Of a DNA stretch of 64,000 nt, positions 10,458 through 18,035 are shown in pieces. Origin of the DNA: Amycolatopsis pittospori (GTDB lineage Bacteria > Actinomycetota > Actinomycetes > Mycobacteriales > Pseudonocardiaceae); NCBI RefSeq assembly GCF_013870525.1, contig NZ_JACBXD010000003.1, forward strand, positions 62,001 through 126,000, in the 5' to 3' direction. A program made the translations under genes and the position numbers. Within the stretch, counting starts at the first letter, position 1, and every line of letters begins with the position of its first letter. The notes beneath the pieces are model-generated. The model worked only from the letters and a program-made list of their open reading frames with translations. It ran no database searches and was not told the DNA's origin.

Positions 10458-10525
10458 CGGGAATCCGTGAAGGCTTTTCACCGACGTCGCGCCTTTCGGT
10501 GATCAAAAGCCTTTTCGGATTCCCG
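10458..10525 (+). terminator. Long interrupted hairpin after the AMIN-like gene
   Basis: Outer arms CGGGAATCCG and CGGATTCCCG pair perfectly. Inside them AGGCTTTT pairs with AAAAGCCT and CACCG with CGGTG around a GC-rich apex. It starts 8 bp after the stop codon. There is no long U tract, as is common for actinobacterial terminators. Confidence 0.65.
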
Positions 10526-10640
10526 CGGTGAAAATTCCGGCACGCCTCAAGAGGCAACTTTTCGGGAAATCAGGTATCTGCGGTCCGCTATCGCGTTCCT
10601 TCCTTCCGTCAGCATCATCGCCGCTGCGAAGGAGAACCTC

Positions 10641-11366
10641 ATGCCGACCCCACGCAATCCCGACACCCCTTCCTTGGGCCCGGGTGGCGACAACCTCGAA
10701 GCCGGCCCGAGCAGTTCGGGTCTCGGAAGTTTCTCGAACAGCGAGATCGGCGAACTGGTGACCCAGGCCGCCGAAACCATGGCGGCGTCCGGAGAGGACG
10801 CCGAGCGCAATTACCAGCGGAGCCTCGACAGGCTGCGCGAACGCGCGGACGAAGTCGTCCCGGCACTCGGCGAGCAGTACGACGCCCTGTCCGAGGAGCA
10901 GTACCTGGAGCGCTGGGGCCTGGTCCAGTTGCTCACCGATCTGCGGCACACCGCAGCCGTTTCGGTTCTCGAAAACGTGCTCCGCCAGCCGATCCCGCCG
11001 GAGCGTTCCGACGACCCGGCACACGGGATCAGCACCGTCGGCGAAGAGGTGATCATCCGCACCACCGCCGTGGAAGCGTTGGCGCGTCTGGCATCCGCCG
11101 GTGACGGCGCGGCCAAGGAACTGCTGCTGCGGCAAGTCCGGCATGAAGTGTTCACCGTGCGGCGGGCGGCCGTCCAGGCCATCGCCGAGACCGGCGACAC
11201 CGATCTCACCGCCCAGGTCCGCGAGTCGCTCAGCGGTACCGAAGACGAGCGCCTTCTGAACATCCGGCGTGTCGACGTCCGCGGTGTCCCACAGGCCGTC
11301 GGCGGGCGCTACGTCAAGGACTCGCGGACCGACGACGTGCCGCCGCCGGAGCCCCCGCGCTCCTGA
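10641..11366 (+). CDS. HEAT-repeat domain protein
   Basis: A 241-residue soluble protein with no signal peptide. A disordered Pro/Gly/Ser-rich N-terminus (about 1-30) precedes paired helices typical of HEAT/Armadillo repeats: RWGLVQLLTDLRHTAAVSVL, then VIIRTTAVEALARLASAGD and FTVRRAAVQAIAETGDTDL. The tail is proline-rich. The ATG follows GAAGGAG. Only 36 bp separate it from the downstream HEXXH gene, and one terminator follows both, so the two are probably co-transcribed and this protein may scaffold or chaperone the next. No enzymatic motif is visible. Confidence 0.7.
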   Translation: MPTPRNPDTPSLGPGGDNLEAGPSSSGLGSFSNSEIGELVTQAAETMAASGEDAERNYQRSLDRLRERADEVVPALGEQYDALSEEQYLERWGLVQLLTDLRHTAAVSVLENVLRQPIPPERSDDPAHGISTVGEEVIIRTTAVEALARLASAGDGAAKELLLRQVRHEVFTVRRAAVQAIAETGDTDLTAQVRESLSGTEDERLLNIRRVDVRGVPQAVGGRYVKDSRTDDVPPPEPPRS

Positions 11367-11402
11367 ATCGAACGAATTCCTTCTACAGACAGGTGATCTC
11401 CG

Positions 11403-12089
11403 ATGGCCACTTGCAGTTACACAGTGCCGGACAAGAACGTGACCGGGGACAATTTCTACGGCGCCTCGATCTGCAACCAGACCTACATCGACTATTTCTG
11501 GAACACCTACGGTTTCTCGGGCAACAAGGACTACTGGGACGACGGCTTCGGCTGGGAAGACGCGTGCAACACCGACAAGCCGCTCGCCCGCACCTTCAAC
11601 GCGTGCTACCTGCTGACCTATTCGGCGCAGGACTACGCGAACGACGCCTATTCGGGGGCGATGCTGAACTGGGCACGCCGCTACGTGCGGGACAACTGTG
11701 ACGATCTGCGGTCGCTCTGCGGCGACGGCAGCGCCATCGCCCGGTCCTTCAGCGGGGCGTTCGTCGACGACCGGATCGAGCTGTACCTCGGTTTCTGGTA
11801 CTCGAAGGACGTTCCCGGCCGCGCCGAGACGCTGATCCACGAGTCCCGGCACCAGGGCGGGAAACCGCACAACGCGAACTTCCCGGCGGGTTCGGTGTTC
11901 GGGGCCGGCAAGAGCGGCGCCGACTCGACCTGGGGCTACGAGGGCGCGTGGATGTACGGCGCACTGTACCTGTGGTGGTTCTTCGCCCAGGGCGCGCGCA
12001 CGACGACGGCCCTGCGCGAGCGGGCCCGGCAACGCGGGAACCTCGTGATCGACAACGCGTTCGCGACCCACCCGGGCTTCAACATCTGA
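11403..12089 (+). CDS. Putative zinc metallopeptidase-like protein (HEXXH)
   Basis: A 228-residue protein I cannot assign to a named family. It holds a perfect HEXXH motif in AETLIHESRH (H146, E147, H150) followed by QGGKPHNANF. A conserved-looking aromatic stretch WGYEGAWMYGALYLWWFF follows about 30 residues later, whose E180 could be a third metal ligand, as in gluzincins. Six cysteines (4, 24, 55, 68, 99, 106) in a protein without a recognisable signal peptide are unusual and suggest disulfides after non-classical export, or metal binding. Aromatic and acidic residues dominate the N-terminal half (YIDYFWNTYGFSG). It probably forms an operon with the HEAT-repeat gene and ends at a strong terminator. 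Confidence 0.6.
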   Translation: MATCSYTVPDKNVTGDNFYGASICNQTYIDYFWNTYGFSGNKDYWDDGFGWEDACNTDKPLARTFNACYLLTYSAQDYANDAYSGAMLNWARRYVRDNCDDLRSLCGDGSAIARSFSGAFVDDRIELYLGFWYSKDVPGRAETLIHESRHQGGKPHNANFPAGSVFGAGKSGADSTWGYEGAWMYGALYLWWFFAQGARTTTALRERARQRGNLVIDNAFATHPGFNI

Positions 12090-12100
12090 GTGCCGATCGC

Positions 12101-12132
12101 AAGGCCCCCTCGTCCGACAGCGAGGGGGCCTT
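12101..12132 (+). terminator. Rho-independent-type terminator
   Basis: Perfect 12-bp stem AAGGCCCCCTCG / CGAGGGGGCCTT with an 8-nt loop, 11 bp after the stop of the HEXXH gene. The arms end in TT. Confidence 0.85.
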
Positions 12133-12243
12133 CCGACGTCACACCTCCGATGACTAACCCCGCGTCCCGCTCAATGGGTCATGACCCTTCAGATATCAGG
12201 CACAATCATCGGATCTCTCGGTAACGCGCCTGGATGAGAGCGG

Positions 12244-12887
12244 ATGGCCATGAGAGTTCAGCGTCGCACTGCCTGGTTCGCCGTCGTTCTCGCCCTGCTG
12301 GCGGGCCTGCTCACCGCGACCGACTGCGCCGCCTGGGAACGAGCCGTCACCGATGGCGGCTGGAGCGCCGATTACCGGGTCGACGAGGCACGCAAGCTCG
12401 GCGCCTCGTACATCGTGCTCGCCACCTTCCACAGCAGGCTGGGTTACGCGCGGCCGTGGCCGTCGAAGATCCCGGGCAGCTGCGCCACGCGGCGCGACCT
12501 GCTCGGCGAACTCGTCAAGGCGGGCAACGCCAAGGGCGTCCGGACGATTCTCTACATGACCGACGATCCCCAGTGGCACAAGGAAACCGGGGTCGAGTCG
12601 CTGGATTCCGCCGCGTATTCCGCCTACAAGGGCAAGCGGGTCGACCTGACCACCCGGCCGAGGCCAGGCGGTACACCCTGCACGTCGACTTCACCGTCAA
12701 CGGCCCGCGGTCCTACTTCGTCACGGTCAACGGCGGCACGCCGGTCGAGGTGAAGGGCGACGGCGCCGGCAACAACACGCGGTACACGACGTCCTTGCCG
12801 GTCGATTTGAAGGCGGGGGCGAACACGATCAAGCTCCACAACGACCACGCGAGCGCGCCGGACCTCGATCGGCTGTCACTGGGCTGA
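12244..12887 (+). pseudogene. Decayed secreted glycosidase with internal deletion and frameshift
   Basis: The first frame (from the ATG at 12244) encodes a signal peptide (RTAWFAVVLALLAGLLTA) and the N-terminal part of a TIM-barrel glycosidase-like domain: YRVDEARKLGASYIVLATFH, then GVRTILYMTDDPQWHKE, reminiscent of alpha-L-fucosidase-type enzymes. Near 12655-12665 the reading frame shifts, and the other frame continues into a carbohydrate-binding beta-sandwich (RYTLHVDFTVNGPRSYFVTV, then LPVDLKAGANTIKLHND and a final DLDRLSLG) with a natural stop at 12887. The barrel core and active site are missing between the two parts, so this looks like an ancestral multi-domain enzyme reduced by a large deletion whose join is out of frame. 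The product should be inactive. Confidence 0.75.
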
Positions 12888-12895
12888 GGTACCGC

Positions 12896-12926
12896 TTGAC
12901 CCTCTCCCGGGGAGAGGGTTCAGGCT
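12896..12926 (+). promoter_or_regulatory. MerR-type promoter and operator
   Basis: TTGACC (12896-12901) and CAGGCT (12921-12926) are separated by 19 bp, the over-long spacer characteristic of MerR-regulated promoters. The spacer contains a perfect dyad with 10-bp arms ACCCTCTCCC and GGGAGAGGGT around one base (12899-12919). The ATG of the merR gene lies only 6 bp beyond the -10 hexamer, so the transcript should be leaderless. Confidence 0.85.
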
Positions 12927-12932
12927 GGTCCC

Positions 12933-13736
12933 ATGACGACCTTGATGCCGATCGGCGTGTTCGCGCACGCCACCCGGCTGTCGGTCCGCGCGCTGCGGAA
13001 CTACGACCGGCTCGGGCTGCTCGTACCCGCCCGGATCGACGCCGACACCGGGTATCGCCGGTACTCGCTCGAACAGTTCGCCCGGGCCGGCCTGATCCGG
13101 CGGCTGCGGGAACTGGAGGTGCCGCTGGCTGAGATCGCCGAGATCCTCGCGGCGGGCACCCCGGACGACGTGAAGGCCGCGATCAAACGGCATCACGACC
13201 GGGTGGCGGTCCGGGCAGCGGAACTCGCGGCGATCAGCGGAAGGCTCGACTCCGTGCTCGCCGAACCGACGCGATGGCTGCACGTGTACGAACGCGTGCG
13301 CGCCCCGCAGTCGATCGCCCGTCTGACGATCCGGACCCCGCTGGGCGGGCTGGCCGAACTGATCGGACCCGCCTACACGCGGCTGTTCGCGGCGCTCGAA
13401 GCGCAGGACGTCACACCCGCCGGACCGCCCGGGACCCGGTACCTCACCGACGATCCCGACGAATTGACCGTCGAACTCTTCGTCCCGGTCGATCAGCCGG
13501 TGCGGCGCGAAGGCGAGATCGACTCCGGCGAGCTGCCGGGCTGCCTGCTCGCGGCGACGATCCACGAGGGCGGCTACGAAGACGTCGAAACCGCCTACCG
13601 GTCGCTGGGCCGCTGGATCGCCGAACGCGACCGTGTCCCGGCCGGCCCTGCCGAGGAGCTGTACCTCGTGGCGCCGGGTCCGGGTGTCGCGCCGGAGGCC
13701 TACCGCACCGAGATCGCCTGGCCGGTGACCGCGTGA
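12933..13736 (+). CDS. MerR family regulator with C-terminal effector-binding domain
   Basis: A 267-residue regulator. The N-terminal winged helix is canonical (MPIGVFAHATRLSVRALRNY, GYRRYSLEQFARAGLIRRLR, EVPLAEIAEIL), followed by a dimerisation helix to about residue 110 and a GyrI/BmrR-like ligand-binding domain to the end (ARLTIRTPLGGLAELIGPAY, ELFVPVDQPV, AATIHEGGYEDVETAYRSLG). Such domains usually bind lipophilic cations or drugs. The gene sits directly behind a textbook MerR promoter, so autoregulation is expected. Its stop codon overlaps the start of the BtrH/DUF4872 gene (GTGA), so that gene is the immediate regulatory target. Confidence 0.92.
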   Translation: MTTLMPIGVFAHATRLSVRALRNYDRLGLLVPARIDADTGYRRYSLEQFARAGLIRRLRELEVPLAEIAEILAAGTPDDVKAAIKRHHDRVAVRAAELAAISGRLDSVLAEPTRWLHVYERVRAPQSIARLTIRTPLGGLAELIGPAYTRLFAALEAQDVTPAGPPGTRYLTDDPDELTVELFVPVDQPVRREGEIDSGELPGCLLAATIHEGGYEDVETAYRSLGRWIAERDRVPAGPAEELYLVAPGPGVAPEAYRTEIAWPVTA

Positions 13737-14728
13737 TCCTCGAAGACATCAAGACCGCCGGTGGCGAGCACTGTGAGACCAGCACTCTCGACGTCCTTCT
13801 GCGGCACGCCGGGGTCGAGCTGTCCGAGCCGATGCTGTTCGGGCTCGGCGGAGGTCTGGGCTTCATCTACTGGGATGGGAAGAACCTGCCGTTCCCGTTC
13901 GTCGGCGGGCGCAGCAAACCCATGGAGATCAGCCGGAAGCTGACCGAGCGGATCGGCTTGGCCTTGCGGGTCAAGGAGACCACGTCGGCGCGCACGGCCT
14001 GGCGGAACGTGGCCGAGCAGATCGACGCGGGTGTCCCGGTCGGTCTGCAGCTCGACTCCTACCACCTCGAGTACTTCACCTCGAAAGTCCACTTTGGAGG
14101 TCACTTCGCCGCTTTGTACGGCTATGACGACGAAAAGGCGTTCCTCGTCGACACCGCACAACAAGGCGGCGAGGTGTCGACGTCACTCGAAAGCCTGGAA
14201 CGCGCTCGCGGCGAAAAAGGCCCCATGACGGCGAAGAACCTGTCGTTCACCATTACCGCGGACACTCCCCCGACGGTGTTGTCCGACGCCGTCCGGGCGG
14301 CCGTCCGGGCCAACGCGACGGAGTTCCTCAATCCGCCCATCGCCAACCTCGGTCACCGCGGGATCGGGAAGGCCGCCGTCCAGGTGCGGAAATGGCTCGA
14401 CCGCAGCAGCGATCCCGCCCGCGACCTCCCCCAGGCCGCCGTCCTGATGGAACGAGCGGGAACCGGCGGCGCGCTGTTCCGCCGGATCTACCGAGACTTC
14501 CTCGAAGAGTGCACGGCGATCGTCGACGACGCCGGTCTCCACACCGCGTACGAGAAGTACCGCGAGATCGCTCCACTGTGGACCGAGGTGGCGCGATCGT
14601 TCACGCGGGCGGGGGAAACCGGCGACGCCCGGCATCTTGCCGATGCCTCCGCGATCCTGTCCGGACTGGCTCAGCTCGAACAGGAGGCGATGACGGCTCT
14701 CGCGACGGTTCAGGCTTCGCGTTCGTAG
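13733..14728 (+). CDS. BtrH N-terminal / DUF4872 domain protein
   Basis: A 331-residue protein. The N-terminal half resembles the BtrH acyltransferase domain of butirosin biosynthesis, a cysteine-protease-like fold: GGEHCETSTLDVLLRHAGV with the conserved cysteine near residue 13, FGLGGGLGFIYW, then VHFGGHFAALYGYDDEKAFLVDT with the histidine and aspartate positions. The C-terminal half matches DUF4872 (GHRGIGKAAVQVRKWL, GTGGALFRRIYRDFLEE). The GTG start overlaps the merR stop by four bases. Family members transfer acyl or peptidyl groups from carrier proteins, but no carrier protein is nearby, so the substrate is unknown. The last 19 bp overlap the convergent DUF1684 gene. Confidence 0.8.
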   Translation: MILEDIKTAGGEHCETSTLDVLLRHAGVELSEPMLFGLGGGLGFIYWDGKNLPFPFVGGRSKPMEISRKLTERIGLALRVKETTSARTAWRNVAEQIDAGVPVGLQLDSYHLEYFTSKVHFGGHFAALYGYDDEKAFLVDTAQQGGEVSTSLESLERARGEKGPMTAKNLSFTITADTPPTVLSDAVRAAVRANATEFLNPPIANLGHRGIGKAAVQVRKWLDRSSDPARDLPQAAVLMERAGTGGALFRRIYRDFLEECTAIVDDAGLHTAYEKYREIAPLWTEVARSFTRAGETGDARHLADASAILSGLAQLEQEAMTALATVQASRS

Positions 14729-15513
14729 GGCAGCTTCTCCCCCGCCTCCACCGCGAACGGCAGCCGGTTGCCCGCCGGCGGCAGTGGGCAGGTGGCGAAG
14801 TCGGTGAACGCGCACGGCAGGTTCGTCGCCCGGGTGAAGTCGAGGACGACGGAACCGTCCTCGGCGGGCGCGGGTACCGCGAGCGACCGGTTCGCCGCGT
14901 AGGTGGTGACGCCGCTCGTGGCGTCGGTGAACAGGATGTTCAGCCCGCTTTCCTTGCCGTTGAAGGCGGTGAGCGTGTATTCCTCGCCGTCGTGTTCGAA
15001 CCGGACGATGCCCGGGGCGACGTACACGTGACTGAGTCCTTCGACGACCGCGCCGACCGTCGTCGGCTTCGGCTCGTCGAACGGCTCGAAGGTCCCGGAG
15101 AGCACCCAGGCAGCGTCGGGCGCGTAGGCCGGGACGCCGTGGAAGGCGTTCAGGACCGGCGCTTTCGGATCGTGCACTCGGATCAGGTAGCCGCCGCGGC
15201 GAGCGACCTCGATCTCGAGATCCCCGGCGACGACCCGGGTGCCCGCGCCACTCTTGACCAGCTCGAACCGGTGGACCTCGGTGACCGGCTCGCCCTCATG
15301 GGTGACATCGGCACCCTGCGGGTCGAGATAGGCGGCGTCGTCGTCCTGCCACCACAGGCCGGGCAACCCCTCGTACGCGCGCGGCTTGTCGTCGAGCCAG
15401 TCGAGCGAGACGAGGGCGAGCCAGCCGAGCGGATCGGCGAGATCACGCTCGCGCTGGGTCTTCCAGTCCTGCCAGTCCTGGCTGAATCGCTCGGTGTCCA
15501 GGCTTGTGCTCAT
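14710..15513 (-). CDS. DUF1684 domain protein
   Basis: A 267-residue soluble protein with the DUF1684 pattern: WKTQRERDLADPLGWLALVS, LPGLWWQDDDAAYLDP, the GAVVEGLSHVYVAPGIVRFE strand, FNGKESGLNILFTDATSG, the characteristic DFTRATNLPCAFTDFATCPL and the closing PPAGNRLPFAVEAGEKLPY. The family is widespread in actinobacteria and has no established biochemical role. It is convergent with, and slightly overlaps, the BtrH/DUF4872 gene. Confidence 0.85.
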   Translation of the reverse strand: MSTSLDTERFSQDWQDWKTQRERDLADPLGWLALVSLDWLDDKPRAYEGLPGLWWQDDDAAYLDPQGADVTHEGEPVTEVHRFELVKSGAGTRVVAGDLEIEVARRGGYLIRVHDPKAPVLNAFHGVPAYAPDAAWVLSGTFEPFDEPKPTTVGAVVEGLSHVYVAPGIVRFEHDGEEYTLTAFNGKESGLNILFTDATSGVTTYAANRSLAVPAPAEDGSVVLDFTRATNLPCAFTDFATCPLPPAGNRLPFAVEAGEKLPYEREA

Positions 15514-15597
15514 CGCCGATCCCTTCCGTGACCCTGCTCGTTCTCCGCGGTCAACGGCCTGACGGCGACGATATTTCCCGTCCCGGCATGTGGGCGG

Positions 15598-15897
15598 TCA
15601 CTGGGCCCGGTAGTCCGCGGTCGTGCCCTCCTCGGCGGAGACCAGTTCGGCGATGGGCGCGAAGAAGGCCTTGATCCCCGGCAGATTCGCGCCCTTCTCG
15701 CGAGACGCGGCGAAGTCCTCGGAGGAACGCCACCACACGACGTCCAGCCAGGTCTCGTCGTCGACCCGGATCAGCTGAGCGTCGAGAAAGCCCTCCCGGT
15801 CGGCCCGGAAGTCGGCGAGCATCGCGGCCCGGGCCCGGAGCAGTTCGTCCGCGCGATCGGCCGGGACCTTGAAGCGGGTGAGTTCCACTGTCGTCAT
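15598..15897 (-). CDS. Antibiotic biosynthesis monooxygenase (ABM) domain protein
   Basis: A 99-residue single-domain protein with the dimeric alpha+beta barrel ABM fold: VELTRFKVPADRADELLRAR, EGFLDAQLIRVDDETWLDVV, WWRSSEDFAASREKG. Small ABM proteins include quinol monooxygenases, haem-degrading enzymes and inactive relatives, and nothing here separates these. Despite the family name there is no antibiotic gene cluster around it. Confidence 0.8.
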   Translation of the reverse strand: MTTVELTRFKVPADRADELLRARAAMLADFRADREGFLDAQLIRVDDETWLDVVWWRSSEDFAASREKGANLPGIKAFFAPIAELVSAEEGTTADYRAQ

Positions 15898-15968
15898 GAT
15901 CCAGATGCTAGGCGGCGGTCGTTGAGTGATGTCGGTGGCAGCCGACGCCGGGTCCGGCTTGGCCGTGA

Positions 15969-16109
15969 GTGGCGCGAGTCCAGGCCTTCCGAGATCGCGA
16001 ACTTCGAGAAGCAGCCCGGCACCAACGGTTACCGGAGTTCATCCCACCCCAGTACCGGGACCCGCTCCGCAGTCCCCGGCGCAACAGCCTCCACCGCGCC
16101 ATCGCCTGA
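15969..16109 (+). pseudogene. Possible 3' remnant of a degraded gene
   Basis: A 46-codon open frame (GTG at 15969) ends VQAFRDRELREAARHQRLPE, FIPPQYRDPL, NSLHRAIA and stop, immediately before a strong terminator hairpin. It has the arginine- and glutamate-rich look of a genuine protein C-terminus and no support upstream, so it may be the tail of a lost gene. I do not recognise the family. Confidence 0.25.
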
Positions 16110-16158
16110 CATGCCAAGGAGCCCGCCACCGAACCGGCGACGGGCTCCTTGGCATGTC
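16108..16158. terminator. 18-bp perfect hairpin
   Basis: Arms GACATGCCAAGGAGCCCG and CGGGCTCCTTGGCATGTC pair perfectly around a 15-nt loop. It directly follows the stop of the small remnant frame. It lies about 140 bp ahead of the next gene with no other gene close by; the rest of 15898-16299 shows nothing else I can support. Confidence 0.7.
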
Positions 16159-16299
16159 CAACCCAGAAAGCGTTCGGTACCGGCATGAGTCCGAGGTTCA
16201 ACTGGGCCATTCGGGCGTATTCGTGGCGAAGCGCTCCGCCTTTCATGAAGTCCGGAGCAGGATCTTCCGTTCCGGACTTGGGAGGGAACGGAAAGTTCC

Positions 16300-16938
16300 A
16301 TGGGAAAACCAGATCAACCGCGTGACGAAAAAGGACGCTGGACGAGTCGTGGCAGCCTCGCGGCGGTCGCCACCGCGAGCGTGGTCGCGGTCGGCGGTGT
16401 CAGTATCAGCGCAGGTGGAGGCGGCGCCGCTTCACTCGACTCCGCCGCGAGCCAGGCACTCAAAGGCAAGTCGTCCAGTAAGAAATCCGCACAGAAGGGC
16501 CGTCAATCCGAAGCATGGCAGCGTCTCGGCTGGCGCCAGATGAAGAAAACCGCGAAACGGGAACTCAAATGCGGTCCGAATTCCTTCGGCGAGGTCCAGC
16601 GATTCTTCCTCCGCCACCCCTGCACCGATCTGAACCGCATGTTCGTCACCGTCGGCGACGGTGCCGGGAACACGATCGCCGTCTCCGTCGCTTGGGTGAA
16701 GATGCCGAAAGCGGGCCAGGCGAGCGACCTGAGGCGGCTCGTCGACAAGGACGACACCGGCAATATCGTGCTCTTCGGCGAAGCGCGGCCCGGAACCCGT
16801 TTCACCGGAGAGAACTATGACTCCCGCCTGGACAGAAAGCTGGTCGTGATCGCGGAAGCCGCCCCTGACGGCGGACGGCCGAGCGAGTCGACGCTGGAGA
16901 CAGCGGTCGAGGTCGCCGTCGAATTCCCCGCTCCTTGA
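16300..16938 (+). CDS. Putative exported or membrane-anchored protein of unknown function
   Basis: A 212-residue protein. A basic N-terminus (PRDEKGRWTSRGS) precedes a hydrophobic Ala/Val/Gly stretch at about 20-45, suggesting a signal peptide or anchor, and then a lysine-rich linker (KGKSSSKKSAQKGRQS). The C-terminal domain (about 75-212) has two cysteines (KCGPNSFGEV, HPCTDLNRM) that could form a disulfide, and ends in an acidic strand region (ESTLETAVEVAVEF). The phrase HPCTDLNRMFVTVGDGAGNT may be a useful search string. GGGAGGG precedes the ATG. I do not recognise the family. Confidence 0.7.
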   Translation: MGKPDQPRDEKGRWTSRGSLAAVATASVVAVGGVSISAGGGGAASLDSAASQALKGKSSSKKSAQKGRQSEAWQRLGWRQMKKTAKRELKCGPNSFGEVQRFFLRHPCTDLNRMFVTVGDGAGNTIAVSVAWVKMPKAGQASDLRRLVDKDDTGNIVLFGEARPGTRFTGENYDSRLDRKLVVIAEAAPDGGRPSESTLETAVEVAVEFPAP

Positions 16939-16975
16939 CCCGGCGCCGGACGAAGGCTGACGCCACGATGGAGGC

Positions 16976-17179
16976 ATGAACGAGCAGACCGACCTGCCGC
17001 ACGGCATCGGCAAACCGGCGACGCGGGCCTTCACCGGCGCCGGCTACACGCGGCTGGAGCATTTCACCCGGGCGACCGAAGCGGAGCTCGCGGCACTCCA
17101 TGGCGTCGGCCCCAAAGCCCTCCGCATCATCCGCGAGGAGCTCGAAGCCCGAGGTCGGAGCTTCCGCGCCACCGAATAA
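16976..17179 (+). CDS. Small helix-hairpin-helix DNA-binding protein
   Basis: 67 residues forming essentially one HhH module: GIGKPATRAFTGAGYTRLEH, then ELAALHGVGPKALRIIREEL. The two G-h-G turns (HGIGKPA and HGVGPKA) resemble the RNA polymerase alpha C-terminal domain and many small actinobacterial proteins annotated simply as DNA-binding. Whether it binds nucleic acid or protein is unknown. Confidence 0.75.
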   Translation: MNEQTDLPHGIGKPATRAFTGAGYTRLEHFTRATEAELAALHGVGPKALRIIREELEARGRSFRATE

Positions 17180-17248
17180 TTTTTTTGTCTTGACAACTCG
17201 AACCTTCGGACGGTTAGCTGACAGCACACCGATCGAAGGGATCCAGTC

Positions 17249-17626
17249 ATGGCCAAGTTCGCGAACGTCGACGACTACATCGCCGCCCTGCCCGAGGGCC
17301 TGCGTGAGGTCGCCACCGCGCTCCGCCCGATCGTCAACGCGGCCCTGCCGGGTTCCGTCGAGGCGATGTACCACGCCTCCCCGACGTGGAGCGCCGGTGA
17401 AGCGGCCGGGAAGAACCTCGTCTGCCTGATGAAGGCGTACTCGTCGTACGTCACCTTCGCCCTGTGGAAGGGCCAGCTCATCGACGACGAATCCGGCAGG
17501 CTCGAGGCGAGTTCTCGCACGATGGCGCATGTCAAACTGCGTTCGGTCGACGACATCGACGCGGAACTGTTCGCCGGCTGGCTCAAGCAGGCACGGGACC
17601 TCGAAGCCGCCGCGGCCGCGCGATGA
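17249..17626 (+). CDS. DUF1801 domain protein
   Basis: A 125-residue protein of the DUF1801 (YdhG-like) family: FANVDDYIAALPEGLREVAT, MYHASPTWSAGEAAGKNLVCL, YVTFALWKGQLIDDESGRLE, SRTMAHVKLRSVDDID. The fold is small and alpha/beta with no assigned reaction. It is preceded by a T-rich stretch and TTGACA-like sequence at 17190-17194, a plausible promoter, and lies 12 bp upstream of the YchJ-family gene. Confidence 0.85.
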   Translation: MAKFANVDDYIAALPEGLREVATALRPIVNAALPGSVEAMYHASPTWSAGEAAGKNLVCLMKAYSSYVTFALWKGQLIDDESGRLEASSRTMAHVKLRSVDDIDAELFAGWLKQARDLEAAAAAR

Positions 17627-17638
17627 CACAATCCCGGC

Positions 17639-18025
17639 GTGATCACCGATGAATCCCGTTGTCCCTGCGGCCTCGGCGAGCCCTACGGCGTTTGCTGCGG
17701 CCGCTTCCACCGGGGTACCGCGACCGCGCCGACCGCCGAACTCCTGATGCGCTCGCGGTTCAGCGCGTTCGCCGTCGGCGACACCGCGTACCTCACCGAG
17801 ACCTGGCACCCCGACACCCGGCCCGCGGACCTCGAACTGGACCAGGGTCAGCGCTGGACATTCCTGGAGATCCTCGGCAAAACGGGCGGCGGCCTGCTGG
17901 AACAGGAGGGCACCGTGGAGTTCCGGGCCCACTACCGGCAGGATCGCCGAGCGGACAGCATGCACGAGAACAGCCGCTTCGTCCGTGTCGACGGACAGTG
18001 GATCTACGTCGCTCCGGTGAGCTGA
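17639..18025 (+). CDS. YchJ family (UPF0225) protein
   Basis: 128 residues with a SEC-C-type zinc knuckle at the N-terminus (RCPCGLGEPYGVCCGRFH, with the CxC...CC pattern), then the YchJ core: APTAELLMRSRFSAFAVGDT, AYLTETWHPDTRPADLEL, VEFRAHYRQD and HENSRFVRVDGQWIYV. The GTG start is 12 bp after the previous stop. The family is widespread and of unknown function. Confidence 0.88.
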   Translation: MITDESRCPCGLGEPYGVCCGRFHRGTATAPTAELLMRSRFSAFAVGDTAYLTETWHPDTRPADLELDQGQRWTFLEILGKTGGGLLEQEGTVEFRAHYRQDRRADSMHENSRFVRVDGQWIYVAPVS

Positions 18026-18035
18026 GCGGCAAGCC

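Noticed and set aside
13733..14728. Idea of an aminoglycoside (butirosin-like) biosynthetic cluster from the BtrH domain
   Set aside because: No carrier protein, glycosyltransferase, aminotransferase or resistance gene accompanies it.
15598..15897. Antibiotic biosynthesis role for the ABM protein
   Set aside because: The name reflects the founding family member only; no polyketide genes are nearby.
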